This document shows, one piece after another, positions 53,364 through 62,863 of a stretch of 64,000 bases of DNA. The DNA lies in assembly GCA_024642705.1 (NCBI GenBank), contig JAHEAQ010000003.1:1-64000 (forward strand), in the 5' to 3' direction. The position numbers were made by a program, and so were the translations under genes. The DNA comes from Bacteroidota bacterium. GTDB lineage: Bacteria > Bacteroidota > Bacteroidia > Chitinophagales > Saprospiraceae. Position 1 is the stretch's first letter. Each line of letters starts with the position of its first letter. The notes beneath the pieces were generated by a model that searched no databases, was not told the DNA's origin, and saw only the letters and a list, made by a program, of their open reading frames with translations.

Positions 53364-54413
53364 ATGAATAAAGTAAACATAATTATTTGCTTCATATATT
53401 ACTGCATCTTTAGCAGTGGGCTTCTTAATGCGCAAGAAATAGTATACAATACATTTATCCAGGATTCCATTGGTGTTGGTGAAAATGTAGATTTCTATAT
53501 CTCTGTTGAACAGCAAAACACTCCCAATGTTAGTTCAATAAATCTGAATGCAATTGAAAATATTTTGTTCTATCCTGCTGTACCTTCCCAAGGCGATACT
53601 ATCAAATCTACCAAAGCAGACATAGCTGTTAACAGTTATGGTTTATGGATTGACGCAGATAAAAACGGAATTATCGAAGGTGAAGAACTGAAATGGGAAA
53701 AAGTCCAGAATGGAGACACCATTATTTATAGAAATAAATTAAATTTTTCTTTTTTCGACGTTGGTATATATGTTTTTGAAGGATTTTTAATTGAAAATAA
53801 TGGAACTTCAATTACTACAAATAAAGCATATTTAAAAGTCAATTTTAAAGATTATGATCAGATTGCTAAAGATTCCTCAGGCCTTGCTCCAATAAAGGGA
53901 ATTGTGAATGAAAACCTAGCATTTTTGGATATTTTACCTTTTTTATTAATGGTAGTCATTCCGATATTATTGATTTTTGCAGTAATAAAATTTGTTAAGT
54001 ACAGAAAATCACATAAACTCATCCCTGAACCAATCCAAGCAGAAATTATTCCTCCTGATGTCAAGGCATTGAATGAATTAAGGATGTTGAAAACCAAAGA
54101 ACTTTGGCAAAAGGGAGAAATCAAGACCTACCAAAGTGAGCTAAGCTATATTATAAGAGAATATCTTGAGGGACGGTATGACATAAAAGCACTAGAAAAT
54201 ACTACGAGCCAAATCATTAATTCTATACAGGATACTACTTTTGATGAAGAGGATCAAATAAAATTAAAACGGATTCTGCAAATTTCAGACTTGGTAAAAT
54301 TTGCAAAAGCTCAGCCTAATGTGAATGTTCATGAAGAGTTTATGAATGATGCGATTTCATTTGTTGAAAAAACAAAACAAGAATTAACACAAGAAAATAG
54401 AGAAGAAGAATGA
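53364..54413 (+). CDS. Membrane protein with periplasmic beta domain and cytosolic helical tail (DUF4381-like)
   Basis: A 349-aa protein. A signal peptide (about 1-24, ending LLNAQ) leads to a periplasmic strand-rich domain of ~160 residues, a membrane helix at about 194-214 (FLDILPFLLMVVIPILLIFAVIKF in part), and a cytosolic helical tail containing KTKELWQKGEIKTYQSELSYIIREYLEGRY, as in DUF4381-type Bat-operon proteins. It probably links the cytosolic MoxR/DUF58 pair to the membrane VWA proteins. Its stop overlaps the batA start (ATGA). The exact family name is uncertain. Confidence 0.82.
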   Translation: MNKVNIIICFIYYCIFSSGLLNAQEIVYNTFIQDSIGVGENVDFYISVEQQNTPNVSSINLNAIENILFYPAVPSQGDTIKSTKADIAVNSYGLWIDADKNGIIEGEELKWEKVQNGDTIIYRNKLNFSFFDVGIYVFEGFLIENNGTSITTNKAYLKVNFKDYDQIAKDSSGLAPIKGIVNENLAFLDILPFLLMVVIPILLIFAVIKFVKYRKSHKLIPEPIQAEIIPPDVKALNELRMLKTKELWQKGEIKTYQSELSYIIREYLEGRYDIKALENTTSQIINSIQDTTFDEEDQIKLKRILQISDLVKFAKAQPNVNVHEEFMNDAISFVEKTKQELTQENREEE

Positions 54414-55420
54414 TCTCAATATTGAAAAATATGCATTTTGAGCACCCAGCATTTTTCCTTTTGTTGCTTGTGATCCCATTCATTATTTGGTGGAAAATAT
54501 TGCGAAAAAGCAACACTTTTGATACTGCATTGACTATTTCAAGTCTAAGTTTAAAAGAAAGGCCATTTTCATTAAAAGTTTTTCTTTTACCATTTCTACC
54601 CTGGTTAAGAATATTAGCACTTATTGCTTTTATTATTGCTTTAGCAAGACCGCAACTTACTTTAAAAGAGGAAACAGTAAAAGCTGAAGGAATAGACATT
54701 ATGATGTCCATCGACCTATCAACGAGTATGTTAACACGCGATTTTGTGCCAGACAGATTGAGCGTTACAAAGCAAGTTGCAGCAGAATTTGTTCAAAAAA
54801 GGCAATATGACAGAATAGGGCTTACCGTATTCGCTGAGGAAAGTTTCACCCAATGTCCACTTACTACAGATCATAGGATATTGACTGACTTTTTAGAAAA
54901 TTTACAATGTGGATTGCTAAATGATGGAACTGCAATTGGCATGGGATTGGCAACAGCTGTTAACAGAATAAAAGACAGCGAATCGAAAAGTAAAATTATA
55001 ATATTATTAACAGACGGTGTAAATAATTCTGGATATATAACTCCATTAACTGCAGCTGAAATTGCAAAGGAATTCGGTATTAAGGTTTATACAATTGGTG
55101 TAGGGTCCAATAATAATGCGATGGGTCCTACCAGTATTAGAAGAGATGGCACTATAATGTTTGGAATGACAAGAGGTCGAATTGATGAAGCTTTATTGCA
55201 AGAAATAGCCACAATGACAGGTGGAAAATATTTCAGGGCTGCGGATGAGGAAACATTGAAAAACATATATGATCAGATTGATCAATTAGAAAAAACTGAA
55301 ATTGAAGTTAATGTCTTCAGAAGATACAGTGAGGAATACAGAATTTTCTTTGTTTTGGGTCTGATCTTATTACTATCAGAAATTATTTTGAAATTTAGCA
55401 TACTAAGAACCATACCATAG
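54410..55420 (+). CDS. batA: BatA-type VWA membrane protein
   Basis: A 336-aa inner-membrane protein. Two helices near 14-30 and 63-80 precede a VWA domain with the MIDAS motif DLSTS (102-106), Thr in LTDGVNNSG, and a C-terminal helix (about 307-330). This topology (helices, VWA, helix) is that of BatA in Bacteroides fragilis and relatives, where the Bat proteins were first linked to aerotolerance. Its start overlaps the preceding gene by four bases; batB follows after two. Confidence 0.92.
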   Translation: MISILKNMHFEHPAFFLLLLVIPFIIWWKILRKSNTFDTALTISSLSLKERPFSLKVFLLPFLPWLRILALIAFIIALARPQLTLKEETVKAEGIDIMMSIDLSTSMLTRDFVPDRLSVTKQVAAEFVQKRQYDRIGLTVFAEESFTQCPLTTDHRILTDFLENLQCGLLNDGTAIGMGLATAVNRIKDSESKSKIIILLTDGVNNSGYITPLTAAEIAKEFGIKVYTIGVGSNNNAMGPTSIRRDGTIMFGMTRGRIDEALLQEIATMTGGKYFRAADEETLKNIYDQIDQLEKTEIEVNVFRRYSEEYRIFFVLGLILLLSEIILKFSILRTIP

Positions 55421-55422
55421 CG

Positions 55423-56433
55423 ATGTTTAGATTTGAAGAAATATCATATTTAATGCTGTTAGCAGGAATTCCAATTTTGGTCTTGTTGTTTTTTATTTCA
55501 TATAGATGGAGCAAATTACGACTCAACAAAATGATAGATATTGGTTTGCAACCAAGTTTATTAAATCATATTTCTAAAATTCTAAGAAGGACAAAACAGC
55601 TTTTAATTCTTTTCAGCATTCTATTTCTTTCTTTAGCAGGAGCTAACCCACAATGGGGTAATAAAAAAGCAAAAGTCGCCTCAAAAAGTGCAGATATATT
55701 TATAGTTTTAGATATTTCACAAAGTATGATGGCCAAAGATATTTCTCCAAATCGAATGGAAAGGGCTAAAAGATTCGCAGAACAGCTTACAGAAGGTCTT
55801 AAAGGGAACAGAATGGGATTGATTTTATTTGCTGGAGAAGCTTATTTACAGATGCCATTGACAAGTGATTATGCAGCAACTGAATTATTTATCAGAACTG
55901 CAAATCCTGATCAAGCTGGAACTCAAGGAACTGTCATTGAAGAAGCATTAAATTTAGCTTCAAAAGCATTCCAAGAAGATAATCTTCACCACAAAACAAT
56001 TATTATTATTTCAGATGGAGAAAATCATGAGGAAAACGCCATTGCAAAGGCAAAAGAAGCTTTTGATCAAGGAATTGTAATTTATGCTATTGGAATTGGG
56101 ACTGAAGAAGGAGATTTTATTCCATATACTACACCCAACGGTGTAGAAGATTACAAAAGAGATGAAAATGGTAAGCTCATAAAAAGTCAGTTTAATCAGG
56201 CACTACTCAATGATATCGCAAATAGTGGCGGGGGAAAATATTACAGTATACTTGCTGGCGATCAAATAATTGATGACTTGAATTTAGAATTAGAAAAACT
56301 GGACAAAAGAGAGATCGAACAAAAATCATTTACGGATTACAACAGTTATTTTCAATATTTTTTATTTGTTGCGTTTTTATTATTGATTTTAGAATTTTTA
56401 TTATCAGAACGTAAAACCTTAAATAAAACTTGA
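55423..56433 (+). CDS. batB: BatB-type VWA membrane protein
   Basis: A 336-aa protein with the same architecture as BatA. Helices lie at about 9-27 and 58-75, the VWA domain has MIDAS DISQS (97-101), and a C-terminal membrane helix lies at about 308-327. The acidic turn IISDGENHEENA carries the third MIDAS position. It is paired with BatA as a second VWA protein, probably as a heteromeric partner. It begins two bases after batA; batC follows after 31 bases. Confidence 0.92.
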   Translation: MFRFEEISYLMLLAGIPILVLLFFISYRWSKLRLNKMIDIGLQPSLLNHISKILRRTKQLLILFSILFLSLAGANPQWGNKKAKVASKSADIFIVLDISQSMMAKDISPNRMERAKRFAEQLTEGLKGNRMGLILFAGEAYLQMPLTSDYAATELFIRTANPDQAGTQGTVIEEALNLASKAFQEDNLHHKTIIIISDGENHEENAIAKAKEAFDQGIVIYAIGIGTEEGDFIPYTTPNGVEDYKRDENGKLIKSQFNQALLNDIANSGGGKYYSILAGDQIIDDLNLELEKLDKREIEQKSFTDYNSYFQYFLFVAFLLLILEFLLSERKTLNKT

Positions 56434-56464
56434 CATTAACATACTTTTTTACAAATATTAACAA

Positions 56465-57184
56465 ATGAACTTAAGAATCTTTTTTAGTATTTTTATGTTA
56501 ACTTATATGGGAAGTCTGAATGCTCAATCAGCACATAAACTGCTACGCAATGGTGACAAATCCTACACAAAAGGTGATTATCTTACGGCGGAAGAAGAAT
56601 ACAGGAAGGCTCTTTCTGAAAAACAATTATATAAAGGAAATTATAATTTAGGAAATAGTATTTATAATCAAGAAAGATATGATGAAGCAATAGAAAAATA
56701 TAAATCTTCTATTCAAAGTGCCCAAACAGAGGATGAAAAAAATAGATCTTTTTATAATCTTGGAAATGCTTATGCGAAAAAAGGAGAATTCAAAGAGGCA
56801 ATAGAATCCTATAAAAATGCGCTTAAAATCAATCCCGATGATGCTGCAACAAAAAATAACTTGCAGCAAATGATTATTCAAAAAATGCAGCAAGAACAAC
56901 AACAACAGCAGCAGCAACAGCAGCAACAGGAACAGGAAAAGCAGCAACAAGAGCAACAGCAAGAAGAAAATCAAGAAAAACAAGAACAAGAGCAAGAGCA
57001 AAACACTTCAGAGGAAAATGATATCAATAATGAACAATCCGATGAAAATCAGGAAGTAAGCGAAGATTTGAGTAAAGAAGATGCAGAAAAATTGCTTCAA
57101 ATCATTGAAAATGAAGAAAAGAAAGTTCAAGAAAAAATGAGAAAAAAGAGCGGAAATAAAAAAAAGCCATTGAAAGATTGGTGA
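56465..57184 (+). CDS. batC: BatC-type TPR protein
   Basis: A 239-aa exported protein with signal peptide MNLRIFFSIFMLTYMGSLNAQ. Three TPR-like repeats (about 24-125; NLGNSIYNQERYDEAIEKY, NLGNAYAKKGEFKEAIESYKNAL) are followed by a Gln/Glu-rich run (about 139-180) and a charged tail ending in Lys-rich GNKKKPLKDW. The TPR part fits BatC, which is thought to scaffold the Bat complex in the periplasm. The Gln-rich stretch is low complexity and likely disordered. Codons there are CAA/CAG/GAA repeats, so length variation is easy. Confidence 0.9.
   Translation: MNLRIFFSIFMLTYMGSLNAQSAHKLLRNGDKSYTKGDYLTAEEEYRKALSEKQLYKGNYNLGNSIYNQERYDEAIEKYKSSIQSAQTEDEKNRSFYNLGNAYAKKGEFKEAIESYKNALKINPDDAATKNNLQQMIIQKMQQEQQQQQQQQQQQEQEKQQQEQQQEENQEKQEQEQEQNTSEENDINNEQSDENQEVSEDLSKEDAEKLLQIIENEEKKVQEKMRKKSGNKKKPLKDW
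56880..57005 (+). repeat. CAA/CAG/GAA-rich low-complexity tract in batC
   Basis: A run of glutamine and glutamate codons within batC encodes the Gln/Glu-rich linker. It is AG-rich on the coding strand. No exact unit repeats strictly; slippage is plausible. Confidence 0.8.
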
Positions 57185-57230
57185 TTTTTAAATAACCTCA
57201 ATTTATAAAAGCATTAAACGAGATTTGTTT

Positions 57231-57728
57231 ATGAAACTAAAACATCTAATATTAAGTGCCGTTTTCCTTTTTGGAAACTTACATCTTTTCAGCCAAAATG
57301 AAGATAAATACATGAAAGCTATAGTAGCCAGTGATACAATCCTGCACGGAAATAGCTTTGAATTCAAAATAATTATTCGTAATCTGCATGGAGACTTCAC
57401 ACCACCCTCTATTGAAAATTTCAATATTATAGGTGGTCCGAATATGTCTTCAAAAATGCTTTACAATAATGGAGAATTGCTTAAAGAATCATCCTACTCC
57501 TATGTTTTGGAAGCCAGGAAAGTTGGCGAGTATTTTATTGGTGAAGTAACTTTAACTCTAGAAAGTGAAGATATTCAAATTCCTCCTATTCCAATTTTGG
57601 TTGTGGAAAATCCAGATAAAATTAAAAAGAAGTACTATATTGATGAAAAGGCAAAAACTTCTTTCTCATTTCCAATAGACAGTAAGAATTTAGAAACCTC
57701 AAAAAAGAAAGTTCTGAAAAAAATATAA
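57231..57728 (+). CDS. Stand-alone BatD N-terminal-domain paralogue
   Basis: A 165-aa exported protein. A TTG at 57225 extends the frame by two codons, but the ATG at 57231 gives a clean signal peptide (MKLKHLILSAVFLFGNLHLFSQ). The body matches the first Ig-like domain of the next gene product: FTPPSIENFNIIGGPNMSS here and FQPPVFNNFDVIGGPNQTS there, each followed by a short turn, YVLEARK / YVLRAQK, and a closing strand. It ends in a basic tail (KKKVLKKI) with no membrane anchor. It looks like a partial duplication of batD kept as its own gene. No equivalent in standard Bat operons is known to me. Confidence 0.82.
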   Translation: MKLKHLILSAVFLFGNLHLFSQNEDKYMKAIVASDTILHGNSFEFKIIIRNLHGDFTPPSIENFNIIGGPNMSSKMLYNNGELLKESSYSYVLEARKVGEYFIGEVTLTLESEDIQIPPIPILVVENPDKIKKKYYIDEKAKTSFSFPIDSKNLETSKKKVLKKI

Positions 57729-57792
57729 ACCCTTTGAAATTATTCTATTTCCCATGTACTTAAATAGTTTTCACTGCTGTCTAATAAATTCA

Positions 57793-59532
57793 ATGTCAAA
57801 AATTAAGATGCTGTGTTTATTTTTATTCTTTTTAGTTTCAAAAACTGCCTTTTCTCAGAATAACACTATTTTTTACGCCAATGCAAGTTCCAAGACCGTA
57901 ATGGAAGGTTCTGAATTTACAGTTGAATTCATTGCTAACAATATCAAATTAGTTAATTTCCAACCACCAGTTTTCAATAATTTTGATGTAATTGGCGGTC
58001 CAAATCAAACTTCATCCTATTCCAATAATAATGGTAAAGTTTCCCAACAATTTATTATAGGTTACGTTTTGAGAGCACAAAAACCTGGAAAATTTAGAAT
58101 TGAATCTGGGTATTGTGACTATAATGGACAAAAATTAGCAACAGTACCTTTTGAAATCCAAGTTATTAAAAGTGATAGCAAATCTAAAGCTGCTTTGGGT
58201 CTTCCCACCGATAAAGATATTTTTGTTCGAATGGAAGTAGCAAAAGAAACCATATATATTGGAGAAAAAGTTGAACTAAATTATAAGTTGTACACAACAA
58301 AAAATGTAAGATCTTATGATATTAATTCGGAATCAGCTTTTAATGGTTTTTTTACAAAACCCAAACCCTCAAGAACTAAAGAAGCTAGTCAAGAAGAAAT
58401 AGATGGCATAGTTTATAGTGTGCAAATACTAGAAACAAGACTATTGTATCCACAACAAACTGGAAATTTTAAAATTGAACCCGCTTTAATAAGTTTAGGC
58501 CTTCCAGATAATAGCCAAAGAAATAATAGCTTTTTCTTTGGATCAAATCTTAAGCCTTTTCCGGTTCGAACCAATGAGTTAAACTTGACTGTTATTGACC
58601 TGCCAAAAGGTGCTCCGAACAGTTTTTCAGGAGCCGTTGGTAAATTTCAAATGCAAGCCAGCATTGACAAAACTTCACTGAGCACTGACGATGCAGTAAC
58701 CATAAGTATAACAGTAGCTGGAAATGGAGATGCAAAATATATGCTTCCTCCTTCTCAAGATCACCTTACTTCATTAGATATTTATGATCCAAATACTATA
58801 GAAAGAGGAGAAAGGGAATCTTTTGGAGAATTACAAACCATAAAAACCTTCGAATATTTGGCAGTTCCACTAAAAACAGGTAGCATCACTATTGTCCCTG
58901 AGTTTAGTTATTTTGATACCGATTCAATTGCATATGTTACTCTAAAATCAACACCTTTCACCCTTCAAGTCACACAAGGAAAAAATAAAACTCAAGTAAA
59001 CTTAGTAGAGCAAAGCAACAGTTCTAGAACCATTTCGGGATTATTAAAACCAAAAAAACTTTATCAAGAAACAAAGAGCCCATTTGGAGGACCAATCCAT
59101 CTAGGTTTTATATTCATATCTTTTCTTGGACTAGGTTTTATCTTCTTCCAAAAAAGGAAACTAGAAATAGAGGCTGGCATTGATCCTGCGACTAGAAAAA
59201 GGAATAAAGCGAGAAAAGTTGCTGAACAAAGATTAAGTAAAGCCAAAGAATACATTGTTGAAAAAAACTTTAGAGCATTTTATGAAGAAATTTCAAAATC
59301 GCTTTTAGGTTTTATTGCCGACAAACTAAATGTTCCTCCAAGCGAAATTTCGAAATCTAATGTTGCTTTGAAATTAAAAAGCAAAGAAGTAAATGATGAA
59401 TTAATTAAAGAAATTGGGGAAATATTATTAAAATCTGAAATTGCCATTTTTGCTGGCAAAAGCGATGCTGACGTGGATAATACTTACGAAAAGACAAAAA
59501 ATATTATCACTACTCTTGCAGATTTAATTTGA
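57793..59532 (+). CDS. batD: BatD-type membrane protein
   Basis: A 579-aa protein. An ATG at 57754 is in frame, but the ATG at 57793 gives a better signal peptide (MSKIKMLCLFLFFLVSKTAFSQ). Three to four Ig-like beta domains with recurring patterns (YANASSKTVMEGSEF; VRMEVAKETIYIGEKVEL; MQASIDKTSLSTDDAVTI) fill the periplasmic part, then a membrane helix (about 430-452, GFIFISFLGLGFIFF) and a cytosolic helical tail. This is the BatD (BAT oxygen tolerance) architecture. It is the last gene of the operon; the MFS gene converges 63 bases away. Confidence 0.9.
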   Translation: MSKIKMLCLFLFFLVSKTAFSQNNTIFYANASSKTVMEGSEFTVEFIANNIKLVNFQPPVFNNFDVIGGPNQTSSYSNNNGKVSQQFIIGYVLRAQKPGKFRIESGYCDYNGQKLATVPFEIQVIKSDSKSKAALGLPTDKDIFVRMEVAKETIYIGEKVELNYKLYTTKNVRSYDINSESAFNGFFTKPKPSRTKEASQEEIDGIVYSVQILETRLLYPQQTGNFKIEPALISLGLPDNSQRNNSFFFGSNLKPFPVRTNELNLTVIDLPKGAPNSFSGAVGKFQMQASIDKTSLSTDDAVTISITVAGNGDAKYMLPPSQDHLTSLDIYDPNTIERGERESFGELQTIKTFEYLAVPLKTGSITIVPEFSYFDTDSIAYVTLKSTPFTLQVTQGKNKTQVNLVEQSNSSRTISGLLKPKKLYQETKSPFGGPIHLGFIFISFLGLGFIFFQKRKLEIEAGIDPATRKRNKARKVAEQRLSKAKEYIVEKNFRAFYEEISKSLLGFIADKLNVPPSEISKSNVALKLKSKEVNDELIKEIGEILLKSEIAIFAGKSDADVDNTYEKTKNIITTLADLI

Positions 59533-59595
59533 AGTCGAAAATTATTCTTTTGAATGTAAATAGGAGCCCAATTCATTATCAGAAATCTTCTTGAA

Positions 59596-60849
59596 TCAAG
59601 CATCTTGAATATTTGAATTCTTCTCTTTTTTAGATCTAAAAATTAATGCATAAAATAACCAGGCTACCAAAATCATAACCCCGCTGGCAATAAGTGGTAA
59701 TGATATATTTATTGAAGTCAGCATTCCTCCAATGATTGCAGGAATGAGGTTTCCCAAGCTCTGCATGGATTGATTAATACCTAATATTTCACCTAATCTT
59801 TCTGGCCCTGCTTGTTCTGAAACCACAGTTGTTAAATTTGGGCTTGTGATGCCCATTCCAATTGCAATGATTGGATTAATTAGAAAAAATACCCATGAAA
59901 CTTTAGGTATTAACAAAAGACACACGCCTAATGCAACAATTGGCATTGATCTAAACAATAATGATTTTGGTTTATAGCGATATGACAATTTTCGCACAAT
60001 CAATCCTGGAGTAATGGCTAACCAAATTCCGACCCAACCAAACAGCAACCCAATATTCTTTTCTGACCATGAAAATTTCTCAATTAAATATACTGTAAAG
60101 AACTGCGTGTAAAATGTAAAACCTATGGAGAACAATAACACCACAGTGAATATTCCCCTTAGCCTAGGCTCCATAAAGGACCTCCCAATATTTCCTATTC
60201 CTTTCAAAATATTAACCCTTCCTTCTTTTCTAACTTTTAGAGTTTCTTTAAAAATTATTTGAACCAAAATAATATTAATTAAAGTCAATCCAGCCGTAAA
60301 TAAAAATGGAACAGAGTGATTGAACCAGGGCAGAACAGTTTCATCAGCTAATACACCTCCAATAGTAGGCCCTAATATAAAGCCAATCCCAAATGCCATT
60401 CCCACTAACCCAAAATTCCGAGTTCGTGCATCATCAGTACTAATATCTGATATAGCTGACATGATAATACTAATGTTTCCGCCAGTAAAACCAGGAAGCA
60501 TTCTGCTAAAAAACATTAATGGTAGATTCCTTGTAATAATACTATAGGCAAATAATAAATATCCTATTAATGTTCCTATCAATGCAATATTTAAAACAGG
60601 TTTCCTTCCATATTTATCTGATAATGTCCCTAATATTGGTGCGCCGAAAAGTTGCATCAATGAATAGGAAGCCAATAGAAATCCATAATACAATGAAATG
60701 GTTTTTGCTGAAGTTCCAATAGCAAAAAATGAACCGTCATCATAAAAAATTGAAGGAATTACAGGAATAATTATTCCTACACCAAGCATATCAATAAAAA
60801 CTGTTATGAAAATCGTTAATAACAGTTTATTGTTTGTCTTTTTATCCAA
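59596..60849 (-). CDS. MFS transporter, TetA-like
   Basis: A 417-aa twelve-helix inner-membrane transporter. The MFS A motif is GTLSDKYGRKPVL (about 78-90), and the N-terminal FIDMLGVGIIIPVIPSIF is typical of the TetA/drug:H+ antiporter-1 family. Drug export is inferred from family only. The frame has no ATG at its 5' end; TTG at 60847-60849 gives MDKKTNNKLLLTIF and is used, since the next Met lies inside helix 1. It follows the alkaline phosphatase gene on the same strand with 24 bases between, so they may be co-transcribed. Confidence 0.9.
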   Translation of the reverse strand: MDKKTNNKLLLTIFITVFIDMLGVGIIIPVIPSIFYDDGSFFAIGTSAKTISLYYGFLLASYSLMQLFGAPILGTLSDKYGRKPVLNIALIGTLIGYLLFAYSIITRNLPLMFFSRMLPGFTGGNISIIMSAISDISTDDARTRNFGLVGMAFGIGFILGPTIGGVLADETVLPWFNHSVPFLFTAGLTLINIILVQIIFKETLKVRKEGRVNILKGIGNIGRSFMEPRLRGIFTVVLLFSIGFTFYTQFFTVYLIEKFSWSEKNIGLLFGWVGIWLAITPGLIVRKLSYRYKPKSLLFRSMPIVALGVCLLLIPKVSWVFFLINPIIAIGMGITSPNLTTVVSEQAGPERLGEILGINQSMQSLGNLIPAIIGGMLTSINISLPLIASGVMILVAWLFYALIFRSKKEKNSNIQDA

Positions 60850-60873
60850 TTGTAAATATATTTTTAAAGGAAA

Positions 60874-61977
60874 TTAATTTTTTTCTATATCCAATCTTAA
60901 AGCTTTTCTCATTTTAGAGTAAATAGCTGTATTCTCATAAATTCCTGAAAATGATTCAGCACCTGGACCATAAGCAAAAACTGGAATCATTACAGCCGTA
61001 TGACTTGTAGTGGTAAATTTTGCAACCAAGCTATCCAATTCAGAGCCTGTGTTTATCGACAATCCTCCTGTTTCGTGATCTGCAGTCATTATGACAAGAG
61101 TATTTCCATCTTTCTCCGCATAATCAAGAGCAACTTTCACCACTTGATCGAATTCCTTCATTTCAGATATCATAAATTCAAAATCATTATCGTGCCCCGC
61201 CCAATCAATTTGAGAACCCTCAATCATCATAAAAAACCCTTTGCCTTTTGATTTAGTGTTCAAAAATTCTATTGCACGCTCACTTGCTGGCACTAAATAC
61301 TTCCTACCTTTGTCAAAACTTGTAGGCTCTCCATCTGCTGTTAGGTAAACAAACTTATCCCCTATATTATTAAAATCTACATTTTGAAAATCTTGAATGG
61401 AATAATCACTTATTGTATATCCTGAAGATTTTAACTCAGCATACAAATCTCTATTGTCTATTGTTCTTTTATTAAAGTAATTTTTACCGCCTCCTATCAT
61501 AATATCTGTACCAGAATCAACCATATCGATAGAAATTTCTTCATAATTTGACCTAGATTTATTGTGGGCAGCAAAAGAAGCTGGAGTTGCATGAGTAATT
61601 GAAGAAGATGCAACTAAGCCGGTTTTCAGACCTTGTTCTGATGCTTCTTCTAAAATTGTTTTGAGCGAAATAGTATCACTGTCTACTCCAATTGCACCAT
61701 TGTATGTTTTTACCCCACATGAAAAAGCTGTCGCCCCGGCTGCCGAATCAGTTACCAAATTGTCAAACGAATAATTTTTATGTAATCCGATAATTTGAAA
61801 GCGCTCTATATTCAAAAAATTATTATTTGAATATAATCCAGCAGTTATTTGCGCTAAGCCCATACCATCACCTATTAGCAAAATGATGTTTTTAGGTTTT
61901 TGTAAAGAATTCTCAGGAACAATTTTATTGGTATTGCAAGAAATCAAAAACAAAGTTGAAATAAAAAGCAATCTCAT
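60874..61977 (-). CDS. Lipoprotein alkaline phosphatase
   Basis: A 367-aa phosphomonoesterase of the alkaline phosphatase superfamily. Lipobox LISC gives Cys14. Asp37 in LIGDGMG and nucleophile Ser78 in VTDSAAGATA are present, and TADHETGGL supplies the late Asp-His ligands. A TTG at 62001 also keeps the frame, but it lies inside a CTTTGCATG promoter-like sequence; the ATG at 61977 gives a normal signal peptide and is preferred. It would release phosphate from organic phosphates in the envelope. The MFS gene follows 24 bases downstream. Confidence 0.92.
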   Translation of the reverse strand: MRLLFISTLFLISCNTNKIVPENSLQKPKNIILLIGDGMGLAQITAGLYSNNNFLNIERFQIIGLHKNYSFDNLVTDSAAGATAFSCGVKTYNGAIGVDSDTISLKTILEEASEQGLKTGLVASSSITHATPASFAAHNKSRSNYEEISIDMVDSGTDIMIGGGKNYFNKRTIDNRDLYAELKSSGYTISDYSIQDFQNVDFNNIGDKFVYLTADGEPTSFDKGRKYLVPASERAIEFLNTKSKGKGFFMMIEGSQIDWAGHDNDFEFMISEMKEFDQVVKVALDYAEKDGNTLVIMTADHETGGLSINTGSELDSLVAKFTTTSHTAVMIPVFAYGPGAESFSGIYENTAIYSKMRKALRLDIEKN

Positions 61978-62050
61978 TGGCAATATAATTTTAGCATGCA
62001 AAGAAAGTGAAAGTTAAGTTTACTAAATGGACTTTAGGTAAAAATTTAAT

Positions 62051-62082
62051 AAAATAAAAAAGGGACCAAAATTTGGCCCCTT
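62051..62082 (-). terminator. Intrinsic terminator after the outer-membrane barrel gene
   Basis: On the minus strand an eight-pair stem AAGGGGCC / GGTCCCTT (one G-U pair) with a seven-base loop is followed by TTTTATTTTA. It lies about 40 bases past the stop. Confidence 0.82.
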
Positions 62083-62122
62083 CTAAATATAAAAAATAAC
62101 TTTTTTCAAAAATCAATGAATC

Positions 62123-62863
62123 TTAAAAAGCATATCCAATGGATAAGCCAGCTCTAAAACCAACAAAAGCCAATGGCGTTGATAATCTAACTTGTTTTCC
62201 ATCTATAACTCTATCTAAATCTTCAGTACTAAATGGAATTCGGTCATCTGGATTATTGTCATTGTATTCATCAATAATGGATTGTGTAACATCCAATAAA
62301 TCCACGTCAGAATTTTTAAAATCTGCTTTAAAACCTAATCTATGCACATCTCCACCCAATCCTAGAAAATGCCAATCTAGGGAAAAATGTTCTCCAAAAA
62401 TCCAATGGTAACCCAATTGAAGTCCAGCACCAAATGTGGTTAAATTCAAATTTAGCTCAGGAGAAAGCAATGTTTCAACTCCTTGCGGGTTTGTATAATT
62501 ATATGTGGATGCAGAGTTAATGCCATATTTATGAAACTTAAGATACGGAGCAAGATAAAATCCTTCAATGGTTCCTGCTTTATCCTGTCCAAAATAAAAT
62601 CTAAACTCAGGAATTACAGCGAATCCTTTGAGTTTACCTCCAGAAAATGAATAGGATTCCTGATTAGTATCGGCAAATTTCGATGGTAATTTATAACTCC
62701 CTGTTATTTGAAATGAAGTTCTTTCACCAACAGCAGTTTCAAATCGAAGGTTAGCAGCTGTTACAAAAAGACCCCCCAAGCCTAATTTAACTGCTGATTT
62801 TTGGGCATCTACTGATATATAAGCAAGAAAACATAATGAGAAAATCAAAATTATTTTTTTCAT
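62123..62863 (-). CDS. DUF3575-like outer membrane barrel protein
   Basis: A 246-aa exported protein with signal peptide MKKIILIFSLCFLAYISVDAQ. Even strands with a small-residue/aromatic alternation (LRFETAVGERTSFQITGSYKL, FAVIPEFRFYFG, YLAPYLKFHKYGI, TFGAGLQLGYHWIF) and a final Tyr-Ala-Phe fit an eight- to ten-stranded outer-membrane barrel of the DUF3575 type. Function is unknown. It is monocistronic with a clear terminator. Confidence 0.82.
   Translation of the reverse strand: MKKIILIFSLCFLAYISVDAQKSAVKLGLGGLFVTAANLRFETAVGERTSFQITGSYKLPSKFADTNQESYSFSGGKLKGFAVIPEFRFYFGQDKAGTIEGFYLAPYLKFHKYGINSASTYNYTNPQGVETLLSPELNLNLTTFGAGLQLGYHWIFGEHFSLDWHFLGLGGDVHRLGFKADFKNSDVDLLDVTQSIIDEYNDNNPDDRIPFSTEDLDRVIDGKQVRLSTPLAFVGFRAGLSIGYAF

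Noticed and set aside
56648-57001. Leu/Phe-rich frame opposite batC
   Set aside because: It is the antisense of the CAA/GAA-rich coding strand and gives a spurious hydrophobic product.
61978-62001. TTG start for the alkaline phosphatase
   Set aside because: The TTG lies in a promoter-like CTTTGCATG; the ATG at 61977 gives a normal lipoprotein signal.
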